Positions 8,583-17,746 are shown, counted from the first letter of the stretch. The stretch is 64,000 bases of DNA from Hydrogenoanaerobacterium saccharovorans (GCF_016901815.1 NZ_JACSNR010000002.1:211607-275606); one strand, 5' to 3'. The notes: generated by a model from the letters alone, not told the origin. Program-made: numbers and translations.

Positions 8583-8616
8583 AAACTCCGCAGCGGCACT
8601 CCCTCTGCGGAGTTTT
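8583..8616 (+). terminator. Terminator after pyrB
   Basis: AACTCCGCAG ... CTGCGGAGTT, 10 bp perfect stem with TTTT after it. Confidence 0.85.
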
Positions 8617-8744
8617 GCGTTTTTCTGCGCCATTCGCCGGGATTTGACAGTATCTTCCCATTTTACCCATATTTAACACAAATATATCCTGTCGGACATC
8701 CGCTGCCGATACAATGAACAAAGAAAATGAGGGATTACAAAACT

Positions 8745-9680
8745 ATGGAACTTACCAGAACTGCCGAACCGCAGATCAATTTTGCTGTGGTGGACCTCGG
8801 CTCCAACACCATCCGCATGACACTCTATGATGTACAGGAACAGGGCGGTTTCCAGGCGCTGTTCTCGGAAAAACGCATGGCCGGCCTGGTCAACTATATC
8901 CGTTCCGGTTCACTCACCCGGGAGGGCATTGAGGTGGCCTGTTCCGTGCTCCGGGGCTTCCAGCGGCTGCTGGCTCAGTTCGGCCCGGTGCCGGTGCATG
9001 TATTTGCCACCGCTTCCCTGCGCAATATCCGCAATACCGAGGAAGTCCTCGCCGCCATCCGGGAGAATACCGGTCTGGAAGTGGAGGTGCTCTCGGGTGA
9101 ACTGGAAGCCCGCTATGGCTGCATCGGCGCCATGCTCACCTGTCCGCTGGCAGGCGGCGCTGTCTTTGACATCGGCGGCGGCAGTACCGAGATCGTCCGG
9201 CTGGAGAACGGCAAGATCGTATCCGCCCAGAGCCTGGACATCGGCTCACTGAACCTCTACAACCGCTATGTGTCCGAGCTGTGGCCCAGCCGTCCTGAGA
9301 TTGACGAGCTCACCTCGGCCGTGCGCAAGAAGCTGCGCACGGCTGATCTGCCCAAGAAGCCCTCGCCCTTTATCTGCGGCATCGGCGGCACTGCCCGGGC
9401 TGTGCTGAAAATCGCCAATCAGTATCTGGAAAAGCCGGAGAGCAACCGTCTGCTCACTGTGGCAGAACTGGACCGTACTGCCGCCATGCTGCTGGACCGG
9501 AAGAATACCGCCCGGAAACTGATCCTCAAAAACTGTCCCGACCGGGTGCATACCATTCTGCCCGGCGTGATCGTCATGACCACTGTCACCCATAAGCTCT
9601 GCAAGGAACAGCTCTACATCAGCCGTTACGGCGTCAGGGAGGGATATCTGTGTCAAAAACTGATAAAACCTGGGATTTAA
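8745..9680 (+). CDS. ppx: Exopolyphosphatase, Ppx/GppA family
   Basis: About 311 residues of the ASKHA-fold Ppx/GppA phosphatases, which remove phosphate from polyphosphate ends or from pppGpp. Phosphate-binding loops VVDLGSNTIRM near residue 14 and FDIGGGSTEI near 142 are intact. It is the short form, without the C-terminal HD-like domains of E. coli Ppx. The start was put at 8745 (TGAGGG upstream); an in-frame ATG at 8727 has no ribosome site. The gene overlaps ppk by 31 nt, so polyphosphate synthesis and breakdown are translationally coupled. Confidence 0.9.
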   Translation: MELTRTAEPQINFAVVDLGSNTIRMTLYDVQEQGGFQALFSEKRMAGLVNYIRSGSLTREGIEVACSVLRGFQRLLAQFGPVPVHVFATASLRNIRNTEEVLAAIRENTGLEVEVLSGELEARYGCIGAMLTCPLAGGAVFDIGGGSTEIVRLENGKIVSAQSLDIGSLNLYNRYVSELWPSRPEIDELTSAVRKKLRTADLPKKPSPFICGIGGTARAVLKIANQYLEKPESNRLLTVAELDRTAAMLLDRKNTARKLILKNCPDRVHTILPGVIVMTTVTHKLCKEQLYISRYGVREGYLCQKLIKPGI

Positions 9681-11758
9681 GCTATACCCAGAACCGGGAA
9701 CTGAGCTGGCTCAAGTTCAATGCCCGGGTCATGGATGAGGCGATGGACCCCCATGTCCCGCTGCTGGAACGCCTGCGGTTCCTCTCCATCTTCACAAGCA
9801 ACCTGGATGAATTCTTCATGGTGCGGGTGGGAAGCCTCACCGACCTGAAGCTCACCTTCCCCAAACAGACCGACAGCAAGAGCGGTCTGACCCCCCAGCA
9901 GCAGCTGGAAGCCATCTATGAAGCGGTGCGTCCGCTGATCCGCTACCGGGACGCCGCCTTTGCCGAGATCTCTGCCGAGCTGAAGAACAAGGGTGTCCGG
10001 GAATGGAAGCCCGAGGAACTGGAGGGCAAGAACCGCACCTATATCCAGGACCGGTACCAGGACCGGATCTTCCCGCTGCTCTCCCCCCAGATCATCGACC
10101 GCAGCCACCCCTTCCCCCATCTCCGGAACAAGGGGCTCTATGCTGCCGCCATGCTCTCGGGACGGGACCGCACCCTGCTGGGCATCGTGGAAGTACCTGA
10201 ATCCCTGCCGCCCATTATCCTGCTGCCCGGGGAGAATGCCCAGTATGTCCGCACTGAGGAAGTGATCCTCTCCCAGCTGCGGAAGATCTTCAAGGCCTAT
10301 CACATCACCGAGCAGTGTGTTGTTTCGGTGACCCGGAACGCCGACATCAACTATGCCGAAGCCGGGCTCTATGACGAAGAGGGCGAGGATCTCCGGGACT
10401 ACATGGTCAAGGCGCTGCGCAAGCGGGGCCGTCTGGCTCCGGTGCGGCTGGAAATGCAGGGCGATGCCCCTGAGATCCGCAAGCTGCTGGAACAGAAGCT
10501 CAAGCTCACTTCCCAGCAGACCTATACCTGTTCCTGTCCGCTGGTGCTCAAGTATGCCTATCAGCTGGACAAGTGCGACCGCTCCCTCTACTATGCGGAA
10601 TATACCCCGGCCTATCCCGACTATCTCTCCAAGGACTATCCCCTCTGGCCCCAGATCCAGCAGCGGGATACCCTGCTCTTCTATCCCTATCAGTCGATGC
10701 AGCCCTTCCTGGGCCTGCTCCGGGAAGCTGCCAATGACCCCCAGGTGCTGTCCATCCAGATGACCATCTACCGGCTGGCAGGCAACTCCGCTGTGGCAAA
10801 GCATCTGTGTACCGCGGCGGAAAACGGCAAGTCGGTCACTGTGCTGGTGGAACTCCGGGCACGGTTCGATGAGGAGAACAACATCGAATGGGCCAAGGAA
10901 CTGGAGGAAGCCGGCTGCCGGGTGCTGTACGGCATCGAGGGCTACAAATGCCACTCCAAGATCTGCCTGATCACCCGCCGGGAAAAGAACGGACGGCTGA
11001 GTTATGTCACCCAGATCGGCACCGGCAACTTCAACGAAAAGACCGCTGCCCTCTACACCGACTTTGCGCTGCTCACCGCCGACCCGGTCATTGCCGAAGA
11101 CGCTGTAAACTTCTTCCAGAATATGCTCATGGGCGACCTGTACAGCAGTTATCAGAAGCTGCTGGTGGCTCCTTTCACCATGAAGGACCATCTGCTGCGC
11201 ATGATCGACGGGGAAATCGCCCGGGGTCAGAAGGGACATATCATCATCAAGGTCAATTCGGTCACCGAGCGGGAACTCATCGACAAGCTCGCCCAGGCGT
11301 CCCAGGCAGGGGTCCGGGTGGAACTCATCGTCCGGGGCATCTGCTGCCTGCTGCCGGGAATCCCCGGCAAGACCGAAAACATCACCATCACCAGCATTGT
11401 AGGACGCTTCCTGGAACACTCCCGGGTATACTGCTTCGGCGATGGCGAACTCCGGCAGCTCTATATCTCCTCGGCGGACATCATGACCCGCAACCAGAAC
11501 CGCCGGGTGGAGATCGCCTGTCCGGTGGAGGACCCCGATCTCAAGCAGTGGCTCTCCCACTACCTGGAAGTGCTGCTCTCGGATAATGTCAAGGCCCGCC
11601 GGCTGCTGCCCAGCGGCGAATATGTGGACGCCACCCAGGTGGACCGTCCGCCTCTCTCCTCCCAGGAGTATTTCATGGAACATCTGCCGGAGTTCCCGGC
11701 CTACGAACCGCCGAAACAGACCTTCCTGGATCGGTTCGGCAAGCTGTTCCACCGCTGA
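9650..11758 (+). CDS. ppk: Polyphosphate kinase 1
   Basis: Reversibly builds inorganic polyphosphate from ATP at or near the membrane. 702 residues, normal PPK1 length. N-terminal motif NRELSWLKFN and SNLDEFFMVR near 16-61; the HSK motif in YKCHSKICLI near 432-441 contains the autophosphorylated His, and LEHSRVYCFGDG near 585-596 carries the second conserved His. GTG start at 9650 with GGGAGGG just upstream, inside the end of ppx. A strong terminator follows. Confidence 0.96.
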   Translation: MSKTDKTWDLSYTQNRELSWLKFNARVMDEAMDPHVPLLERLRFLSIFTSNLDEFFMVRVGSLTDLKLTFPKQTDSKSGLTPQQQLEAIYEAVRPLIRYRDAAFAEISAELKNKGVREWKPEELEGKNRTYIQDRYQDRIFPLLSPQIIDRSHPFPHLRNKGLYAAAMLSGRDRTLLGIVEVPESLPPIILLPGENAQYVRTEEVILSQLRKIFKAYHITEQCVVSVTRNADINYAEAGLYDEEGEDLRDYMVKALRKRGRLAPVRLEMQGDAPEIRKLLEQKLKLTSQQTYTCSCPLVLKYAYQLDKCDRSLYYAEYTPAYPDYLSKDYPLWPQIQQRDTLLFYPYQSMQPFLGLLREAANDPQVLSIQMTIYRLAGNSAVAKHLCTAAENGKSVTVLVELRARFDEENNIEWAKELEEAGCRVLYGIEGYKCHSKICLITRREKNGRLSYVTQIGTGNFNEKTAALYTDFALLTADPVIAEDAVNFFQNMLMGDLYSSYQKLLVAPFTMKDHLLRMIDGEIARGQKGHIIIKVNSVTERELIDKLAQASQAGVRVELIVRGICCLLPGIPGKTENITITSIVGRFLEHSRVYCFGDGELRQLYISSADIMTRNQNRRVEIACPVEDPDLKQWLSHYLEVLLSDNVKARRLLPSGEYVDATQVDRPPLSSQEYFMEHLPEFPAYEPPKQTFLDRFGKLFHR

Positions 11759-11788
11759 TTAGCCCTGTAACCGGATTGCTCCGCAACA

Positions 11789-11821
11789 AAAAACGGCATG
11801 GAAATCCATGCCGTTTTTTTG
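11789..11821. terminator. Bidirectional terminator between ppk and the membrane-protein cluster
   Basis: AAAACGGCATGG aaat CCATGCCGTTTTTTT; T-runs on both strands. Confidence 0.9.
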
Positions 11822-11835
11822 TTTGCCATAGGCGG

Positions 11836-12864
11836 TCAGACCTCTGCCATCACCTGATCCACCTGTTTTTTATACCGCCGCCAGAGCAGCTCAAACAGCA
11901 GGTAGTATACCACCGCCAGCCCGAACCAGGGCAGCGCCGCCGCCGACTCGCTCTTGTACATATCCGCCAGCAGCATCACCGGGGAGAGGAGCGTCGTCAT
12001 CATGAGCTGTTCCCGGGCCGTCTTCATCAGTGCCGCCAGGTCTCCCAGCTTCTGCCGGAGCAGCTCTCTCCCATCGTCCGCATTCAGGGTCCCGGCGCAC
12101 CGGAACATCTTCCACCCATCCAGGATCATACTCACACCCAGCAGGAAGCAGAGCAGCAGCGTCAGGACATTGGCCAGGATTGTGGGCTTCAGCGTAACCA
12201 TCTTGAACTCAAAGCCCGCGCGCAGCAAGGGAACTGCCACTGCAGCCGCCTCCACAGCCCCCAGAATCATAAAGTTCCGGGCGCCGTTCTGGAGGGAGCG
12301 GAGATCATCGGTCTGTTCCCGGCTCCGGAGAAGCGGATTGCCGTCTGGTGCTGTACCCTCCGCCGCTCTGTCCCCATTCCGGAACGGGGTCTGCAGCAGG
12401 GTAAGGAATCGCCGGAACAGGAGAAAGTCCATCAGGATCAGCAGGGCATAGACCACTGCCATGGGAATGGAGTTGAGGGTGCCGGCCTGCATCCACTCCA
12501 CCAGGAAGAGGAGCGGGATCAACACCAGGGCTCTGGAGAGCTCCCGGAGCGCCTTGCGGCAGATCTCCGCCATCCGGGGAAGCAGGGCGTCAAAGTCCAG
12601 GGGCTCGTGCTTTTTGGCCTCGTCCACCGCCTCGTTGAGGTTCCACACCGTCCGCACTGGCATAAAGGCGGTGAGCACGCAGACCATGCCGCCGAATTCA
12701 TATCCCTTTACTCCATAGGGGAGACGCAGCGGCCCCAGGCTCACCAGGCCGCAGCAGAAGGCATAAAACCAGAGGGCAAACAGAAGCTGCACCGCAGCAG
12801 CCAGTGCCAGGCGGATGATCTCTTTTTTCAGGGCAGGTACCGAACGCAGTTCCATTTGACTCAT
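11836..12864 (-). CDS. Multi-pass membrane protein, unknown
   Basis: 342 residues with about six or seven hydrophobic segments (roughly 18-38, 52-70, 108-128, 134-152, 200-218, 228-248, 295-328) and charged loops. No family recognised. The ATG at 12864 has GGAGGGG upstream; a TTG two codons earlier is less likely. It is the last gene of a three-gene minus-strand unit of integral membrane proteins and ends at the bidirectional terminator. The repeated motif of a helix followed by Arg-Arg-Phe-Xaa-Lys-like basic residues (LFRRFL, LLWRRYKKQ) also occurs in its neighbours (LRRFEKR), hinting at common ancestry. Confidence 0.75.
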   Translation of the reverse strand: MSQMELRSVPALKKEIIRLALAAAVQLLFALWFYAFCCGLVSLGPLRLPYGVKGYEFGGMVCVLTAFMPVRTVWNLNEAVDEAKKHEPLDFDALLPRMAEICRKALRELSRALVLIPLLFLVEWMQAGTLNSIPMAVVYALLILMDFLLFRRFLTLLQTPFRNGDRAAEGTAPDGNPLLRSREQTDDLRSLQNGARNFMILGAVEAAAVAVPLLRAGFEFKMVTLKPTILANVLTLLLCFLLGVSMILDGWKMFRCAGTLNADDGRELLRQKLGDLAALMKTAREQLMMTTLLSPVMLLADMYKSESAAALPWFGLAVVYYLLFELLWRRYKKQVDQVMAEV

Positions 12865-12884
12865 CAAATCCCCTCCTTGTTTTT

Positions 12885-13316
12885 TCAGATGCCGGTGCGT
12901 TTTTCAAACCGGCGCAGTCCCCACTCATACAGGGCACAGAGTGCCAGCGTCACTGCCATATTGACTGCCAGAACGACGGTGGGGTAGCTGATCATATCGA
13001 TCACATAAAAGGTAAGCAGCAGGATCAGTCGTGTGTGGAGCTTCCAGACGCTTTCCTCCCGGATCTGCCGGCTGACCTCCAGGAACTGTTCCGGACTGCT
13101 CCAGTTTTCCGGCTGCTGGGCATCGGCGTCCTTATAAATATCCCGGGCACTGAGATAGAGGAAAACGGCGAAGAGGAATCCCAGCGGCGACAGGAACTGA
13201 ACTTTCAGAAAGCTGGAAGTCACAATCGAGTAAAGAAGAATCCCGCCTGCCAGATTCCGCAGGAAGCGGGATTCCCTCTGCAGATGGGCGATCTGTTCCC
13301 GAATTTGCTGTTCCAT
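12885..13316 (-). CDS. Small membrane protein, unknown
   Basis: 143 residues. An N-terminal amphipathic stretch (MEQQIREQIAHLQRESRFLR), then membrane segments near 23-40 and 43-57 and again 95-112 and 115-133, ending in a basic tail LRRFEKRTGI. The order, charged N-terminus then helix pairs, matches its two neighbours. Its start shares bases with the stop of the upstream gene (13316), so translation is coupled. Function unknown. Confidence 0.75.
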   Translation of the reverse strand: MEQQIREQIAHLQRESRFLRNLAGGILLYSIVTSSFLKVQFLSPLGFLFAVFLYLSARDIYKDADAQQPENWSSPEQFLEVSRQIREESVWKLHTRLILLLTFYVIDMISYPTVVLAVNMAVTLALCALYEWGLRRFEKRTGI

Positions 13317-13813
13317 CAGAATCCGCCTCCTTCCAGAGCGTTCATGAGTCCTCGGAGTTCCCGGCGAAACCGCAGCTGTGCCGCCTCATAGCAGAGATAG
13401 AACCCCAGGCTGAGCAGATAACCGGCAAGGGATCTCAGGCTGTGGAAGGCCAGGAACTCGATCCCCAGGAACACCAGTGGATAGAGCCCGAATACCGCTG
13501 CCCGCAGACAGATGGCGCCGTCCCTCCGTACCCGTTCCACAGCCCTGAGCTGCTCGGTGAGCAGATAGCCGTCCAGGCCGGACAGTTTCTTTGCCAGGCG
13601 GTCCATGTGGCCCACCTGCCGCACCAGTGCCACAGCTTCCACCGCGCACATCCAGCGCCCGAACAGATACCCCAGACTGAGCAGATCTGTCCCCAGCTGC
13701 GGGCCATGCGGATAGAACTGGAACATCACTGCCAGCAGTACTCCCGCACCGGCGACCCAGGCCAGGACCCGTATTTCCCGCCGGACATCGATGCAGGCTT
13801 CCATTCCTCCCAT
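13316..13813 (-). CDS. Small membrane protein, unknown (first gene of cluster)
   Basis: 165 residues with four predicted membrane segments (about 15-33, 42-62, 100-118, 122-142) and basic loops. ATG 13813 follows AGGAG at good distance. It is the first gene of the three-gene membrane cluster and overlaps the next start. An extended -10 promoter lies about 45 nt upstream. No homologous family recognised. Confidence 0.75.
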   Translation of the reverse strand: MGGMEACIDVRREIRVLAWVAGAGVLLAVMFQFYPHGPQLGTDLLSLGYLFGRWMCAVEAVALVRQVGHMDRLAKKLSGLDGYLLTEQLRAVERVRRDGAICLRAAVFGLYPLVFLGIEFLAFHSLRSLAGYLLSLGFYLCYEAAQLRFRRELRGLMNALEGGGF

Positions 13814-13854
13814 TTGGTTTCTCCTCCCTGTTTCCGCAAGAATTCTATATACTA

Positions 13855-13863
13855 ATTATAACA
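13855..13863 (-). promoter_or_regulatory. Extended -10 promoter for the membrane cluster
   Basis: On the minus strand TGTTATAAT, an extended -10, without a good -35. Confidence 0.55.
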
Positions 13864-13943
13864 CACCCGGGCACTGGCAACTATTGACAAACCCGCATAC
13901 ATTTCAATCTATTTTTGTGATAAAGCGATAAATCATCTTCACG

Positions 13944-13989
13944 CAAAAACACCCCTGTAAGGAACCGGGTTCCCACAGGGGTGTTTTTT
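13944..13989 (-). terminator. Terminator of the 14004-14912 gene
   Basis: AACACCCCTGT ... ACAGGGGTGTT with runs of T on both strands. Confidence 0.88.
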
Positions 13990-14003
13990 ATTTGCAGTGA
14001 AAA

Positions 14004-14912
14004 TCAGTCCACGATGGTGGCTTCGGGGATCTTCTCATCGGTGAGGACATACCGTCCCAGGTTGGTCACCGACAGGGTGATGGTATTCGCTTCGGCATCA
14101 TAGCTGGACGGAATCCGGTAGAGCCGCCCATAGAGGTACCGGTAAGCATAGACAGTGCCGTCAAATTCCTCCCGGAGCTGACTGAGGTCGATGGTCAGCT
14201 TTCCGTTTTCAAAGTTGCCGCCGCCCGGGAAGCCCAGATAGGCTGCCGGTGCGCCGTCCAGGTACCGTTCCACTGCCGGAATGCTCTCCCGGGTCACCGA
14301 GAAATCCACTGTCCCCTTGGCAGTGAGGGTGCCGGTAAAGCTCCAGCCCTCTCCCACAAAGGTCACCGGACGCCAGAGGTTCAGCCGGGCCAGTTCCATC
14401 TGCTGAGCTACGGTGTAAAGGGGCATATAGGTTCTGACCGGAATGGGTTCCCCGGCCTGTACCGACGAAAGGCTCGCCGCACGCAGACCCGCTGTGACAG
14501 CGAAGTCCAGTGTCTCCTCGTCCCCGCCCCGGTCATACCGCAGGGTGAGCTCGGTGGTGTAGCGTTCGCCGTCCCGGATATCCCCGGCGGTTTCCAGACG
14601 CACATAGCACCGTCCGTTCCAGGTGCGGATCTCCGCCCCGTCCAGTGCCTCGCCCGAACGCACTTCCAGCTCCAGCGCATCTGCTTCTGAAGCACGCACC
14701 TGCACCAGACGGCCATCTTCCCGGGTGTACTGCACCGGGAAGTAATAGGTGCTGTCCGGCTGCAGCAGACTGATTTCCGCCGCCACCGCTCCATCGTTCC
14801 CCAGGGACAGTCCCGGGGTCTCTGCGGCATACACTGTGCTGATCCCGCCAGCCATCAGCACGGCGGCAATCATACCGGCAGCAGTCCGGCGCAGCATCTT
14901 CTTCTCTCTCAT
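14004..14912 (-). CDS. Secreted protein, distant member of the local secreted family
   Basis: 302 residues. Signal peptide about 1-29 (MLRRTAAGMIAAVLMAGG, cleavage near VYAAE), then a beta-rich extracellular region with no membrane anchor. The last 60 residues (YRYLYGRLYRIPSSYDAEAN ... LGRYVLTDEKIPEATIVD) follow the same pattern as the C-terminal module of the proteins at 15390, 18626 and 59595 (YIYEVTADG ... TLKSYAISD), so I place it in the same family, but it lacks the NPDTGR end. It has its own ordinary promoter, without a G-run. Confidence 0.8.
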   Translation of the reverse strand: MREKKMLRRTAAGMIAAVLMAGGISTVYAAETPGLSLGNDGAVAAEISLLQPDSTYYFPVQYTREDGRLVQVRASEADALELEVRSGEALDGAEIRTWNGRCYVRLETAGDIRDGERYTTELTLRYDRGGDEETLDFAVTAGLRAASLSSVQAGEPIPVRTYMPLYTVAQQMELARLNLWRPVTFVGEGWSFTGTLTAKGTVDFSVTRESIPAVERYLDGAPAAYLGFPGGGNFENGKLTIDLSQLREEFDGTVYAYRYLYGRLYRIPSSYDAEANTITLSVTNLGRYVLTDEKIPEATIVD

Positions 14913-14991
14913 CTTCGATTTCCTCCCTTATGTTGCTGCCGGGCTGACCCGGCGTTCCTTGCATATTCCGGGCGATCTGCCCGATGAGTCC

Positions 14992-15020
14992 ATTATACCG
15001 GAGCAGCCGGGCCGGCTCAA
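14992..15020 (-). promoter_or_regulatory. Promoter of the 14004-14912 gene
   Basis: Minus strand TTGAGC (15020-15015), 17 nt, TATAAT (14997-14992). Confidence 0.75.
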
Positions 15021-15080
15021 TAGAATGTTGTTACCATTTTGTAATCATTTTCATGCCATAAAAATTCGCCATTCCATGGG

Positions 15081-15119
15081 AAAATAAAAAAGCAGGACTT
15101 CCAAAAGGAAGTCCTGCCT
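15081..15119 (-). terminator. Terminator closing the repeat-bearing 3' UTR of the 15390 gene
   Basis: Minus strand GCAGGACTTCC tttt GGAAGTCCTGC followed by TTTTTTATTTT. It is 270 nt beyond the stop codon, so the 77-bp repeats would be transcribed as 3' UTR. Confidence 0.9.
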
Positions 15120-15120
15120 G

Positions 15121-15397
15121 GATCATTCTGAACTTATGCCGGAGGTCTTGGCAAAGCAAAGGCCTTTCAATGACACTTTCGCGACATTTGCCATGTTAAT
15201 GCCAAATTCGCCGTGTCGCCCCGCTTCCGCAAAGCCAGGGCTGATTCGCGTCATTCCACGACATTTGGCACATCAGTGCCAAATTCGCTGCGTCGCCCCG
15301 CTTCAGCAAAGCCAGGGCTGATTCGCGTCATTCCACGATATTTGGCACATCAGTGCCAAATTCGCTGCGTCGATAAATTGCTCCGCAATTTATCGAC
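15121..15397 (-). repeat. 77-bp tandem repeats and stop-codon hairpin in the 3' UTR
   Basis: Two 77-bp copies, 15215-15291 and 15292-15368, differ at only two positions; a decayed partial copy lies to the left (about 15155-15214). Each copy holds the inverted repeat TTTGGCAC atca GTGCCAAA and a GCCCTGG.../AAGCGGGGC-type pairing. Directly adjoining is a perfect 13-bp hairpin, 15369-15381 with 15385-15397, which contains the stop codon of the 15390 gene. Spacing and hairpins argue against CRISPR; the unit looks like a REP/BIME-like structured repeat. Confidence 0.88.
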
Positions 15398-16619
15398 CAG
15401 TATCCGGGTTCGGCTTGCTGGATGTGCTGCCGCCGGAAGTAGTGCTGCTCGAGGAGGAGCTGCTGGACGAAGAAGAGCTGGTCTCCTTATCCGAAGAGGA
15501 AACCGCATTCTTCAGCGGGCGGTCCGAAGCGATATAGCTGGTCAGACGGTCAGTCCGGTATGCCAGATAGCCATCCTGTGTAGTGGTTTTCAGCTCGATC
15601 AGTTCATCGCCATCCACCTCATAGAGGTACTTCATATCCTTATCCTTGATGACCAGATAGGAGTTGGCAGCGAACATCGGGGTGCCCGGGAAGGAGATGC
15701 AGACCAGATCCGCATTGGGGTTGGCGCCTGCTACATCCGAGTTGGTAACAGTGGAGTAGGACAGGTTGTAGGGCTTCTCCTTGGAAGAGGAGAACTTTGC
15801 CAGATACTCTGCGGTATTGCCGAAGGAAAGGTTCGACTTGGATACATCGCCGCCTGCCATTACCAGAGGCATCGAGTTATCCACATCATACTCATCGTCG
15901 TCTATGACATCATAGTCGGTGGAAGCAATCTCAAATTCCTCTACCGAGATGGTGGTGTAGGTCACACGGTCCTCGGACTTGAGCTTCAGGGTCGTGTCAT
16001 CGCCGTCAGTTTCATCCACTTCATTCCGGTTCAGGCCGTCAATAAAGCCATCACTGAAATCAACCGGGGATTCCGCAGAATACTTCTGCAGGTTGCGCAG
16101 GCTTACATCCACATCGGAGGGCAGGCCGGCATAGCGGGAAAATGCGTAGGTGTTGGCCTCAAGCTCATCCGCCATGGATTTGTTGATCTCCTTATCCTCG
16201 CTGGAAAGGCCCTTTTCCTTGACCTTCAGCAGGATATAGGCCTCCTGCTCCGAGTAGTAGGTATCCCGGTTCTGCTTTACCTTCACTGTCAGGTAGTAGT
16301 TGCCGTCCGAACCCTTATCCACACTCACCGAGGAAAACTTCTCGGTGCCGCGCTTTCCCTCATCGTCCAGCGGCACATATTCCGAAGCGGTAATGCTCCA
16401 GATGTCAGCCGACTCTTCATTGAAACTGCTGCTGCCGTCCAGGATCGGGAAGGTGTAGGTGTTGCCCGGTACCAGAACATTGCCGCCATCCATGGCGTCA
16501 TAGTCGAGCGTTACCCAGCCGCCGAACCCGATATAATCATAATTCTTTGCGGCAAATGCAACTGTTGTCGAACTTGCGGCCAACAGTGCCGCCAGCATCA
16601 TTGCTGCAAATCGTTTCAT
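15390..16619 (-). CDS. Secreted protein ending in NPDTGR
   Basis: 409 residues. Signal peptide 1-23 (MKRFAAMMLAALLAASSTTV, cleavage near AFAAK), then an acidic, beta-rich domain, a C-terminal module (YLYEVDGDELIELKTTTQDG ... DRLTSYIASDRPL) shared with the 18626 and 59595 proteins, a long Ser-rich linker near 385-400, and the exact end NPDTGR-TAA. NPxTG is a sortase-type motif, but the hydrophobic helix and basic tail that should follow are missing. ATG 16619 has GGAGGG 7 nt upstream. TATAAT at 16693-16688 without a good -35 is a possible promoter; no G-run here. Confidence 0.85.
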   Translation of the reverse strand: MKRFAAMMLAALLAASSTTVAFAAKNYDYIGFGGWVTLDYDAMDGGNVLVPGNTYTFPILDGSSSFNEESADIWSITASEYVPLDDEGKRGTEKFSSVSVDKGSDGNYYLTVKVKQNRDTYYSEQEAYILLKVKEKGLSSEDKEINKSMADELEANTYAFSRYAGLPSDVDVSLRNLQKYSAESPVDFSDGFIDGLNRNEVDETDGDDTTLKLKSEDRVTYTTISVEEFEIASTDYDVIDDDEYDVDNSMPLVMAGGDVSKSNLSFGNTAEYLAKFSSSKEKPYNLSYSTVTNSDVAGANPNADLVCISFPGTPMFAANSYLVIKDKDMKYLYEVDGDELIELKTTTQDGYLAYRTDRLTSYIASDRPLKNAVSSSDKETSSSSSSSSSSSSTTSGGSTSSKPNPDTGR

Positions 16620-16762
16620 ACTTTTTCCCTCCAGAATTTCTGTGATATTCCTTTCCATAAAGAAAGCATCTTCAGGGTACTGAAACAATTATATACTATT
16701 CATGCTGAAAAATAAAGCGTTTTTCCGGATTCCAAACCGGAATATTTTGCCTTTCAGCCTGC

Positions 16763-17734
16763 TCAGATCTCCACTGCGCTGATGAACTTATAATGATCGC
16801 CATTCGGTTCCAGAGTATAGCGCATGCTCTTCTCCTTGATCGTGCGCAGCGGGTCGGAATAGAAGGTGATGTCCAGGGTATAGCGTCCGGTGGAGGCATC
16901 CTGTACAGCCGGACTGGTCCAGGTATAATACCACATACCGCCGCGGCCCAGCATCTCACAGCCGCCCTCTTCCTCGTTATAGAACTTGGTCTTGGAGGCA
17001 TCCACACCGCTCACGCCAAAGAGGGTCTCTACCATCTTGCTCACTTCGTCCACCGAATAGAGCTCCCGCTCCCCGTTGTAATCGTCAAAAATGGTCACCA
17101 TGGCATACTCCACCATCTGCTCCTCGGTGAGCTCCGACGGGGAAGAAAATGTCATATTCCCCATGAAGTCCACAAACCGCTTCATCTGGCTGTATACACC
17201 ATAGCCCGGCTGCTCCATATCATAGGGGAACAGCTCATAGTAATTCCAGCTCTTGTCATAGAGCATGGTCACCACCGGGGTTTCCGAATAGTCGGTCACA
17301 TTGGTGACCTCCACAATGCGCTCATAGGTGCCGGTGGGGAAGGTTTCGCAATCGCTCTGGCTCACAGTGAAGGTGAACTGATACCGGGAGCTGACCGGGT
17401 CCTGGGCAATGGTCTGATATTCGATGCTGTCAAAGGTCACATCGTCCCAGTCCTCATAGGCGCAGCTGGTCACCTTCTGGATCGCGTCCACATTTCCGGC
17501 AAGCAGCGCCTGTTTGAAATACTCCGCTGCTTCATCGGCTGTGGTGGGGGTATCCAGTGTGAACCCTTCCACCTTGCTGCTGTTCTCTGTTCCGGAAGAA
17601 GGTTCCTCCGCTGTGCTGGAAGAGCTCTGGTCCCCGGTGGACGAACTGCCGCGCTCGTCCCCGCCGCTGCAGGCGGTCAGACCAAGGGACAGGACTCCTG
17701 CCAGCAGCAGGGTGAGAAAACGCTTTTTATTCAT
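16763..17734 (-). CDS. Lipoprotein of unknown function
   Basis: 323 residues. Lipoprotein signal with lipobox LTAC at about 18-21, then a Ser/Thr-rich linker to about residue 55 and a soluble extracellular domain with many aromatic and acidic residues (NTF2-like fold possible but unproven). The second ATG (17734) was chosen because AGGAGG is only 2 nt from the first (17740). It follows the pentapeptide-repeat gene after 12 nt, so the two form an operon. Confidence 0.8.
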   Translation of the reverse strand: MNKKRFLTLLLAGVLSLGLTACSGGDERGSSSTGDQSSSSTAEEPSSGTENSSKVEGFTLDTPTTADEAAEYFKQALLAGNVDAIQKVTSCAYEDWDDVTFDSIEYQTIAQDPVSSRYQFTFTVSQSDCETFPTGTYERIVEVTNVTDYSETPVVTMLYDKSWNYYELFPYDMEQPGYGVYSQMKRFVDFMGNMTFSSPSELTEEQMVEYAMVTIFDDYNGERELYSVDEVSKMVETLFGVSGVDASKTKFYNEEEGGCEMLGRGGMWYYTWTSPAVQDASTGRYTLDITFYSDPLRTIKEKSMRYTLEPNGDHYKFISAVEI

Positions 17735-17746
17735 AGACATTACCTC

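Noticed and set aside
8644..8678. Pho box upstream of ppx
   Set aside because: TTTGACA and TTTAACA words are present, but not in the regular 11-bp repeats and not at the -35 position of a promoter.
14992..15020. Poly-G promoter for the 14004 gene
   Set aside because: The spacer is mixed GC sequence without a homopolymer; the gene is related but not promoter-switched.
15300..15389. Stop-codon readthrough into a hydrophobic anchor for the NPDTGR proteins
   Set aside because: The frames after the TAA are short, closed and not hydrophobic in all three genes.
15155..15397. Repeats as a CRISPR array
   Set aside because: The 77-bp units are directly adjacent with no spacers, and no cas genes are near.
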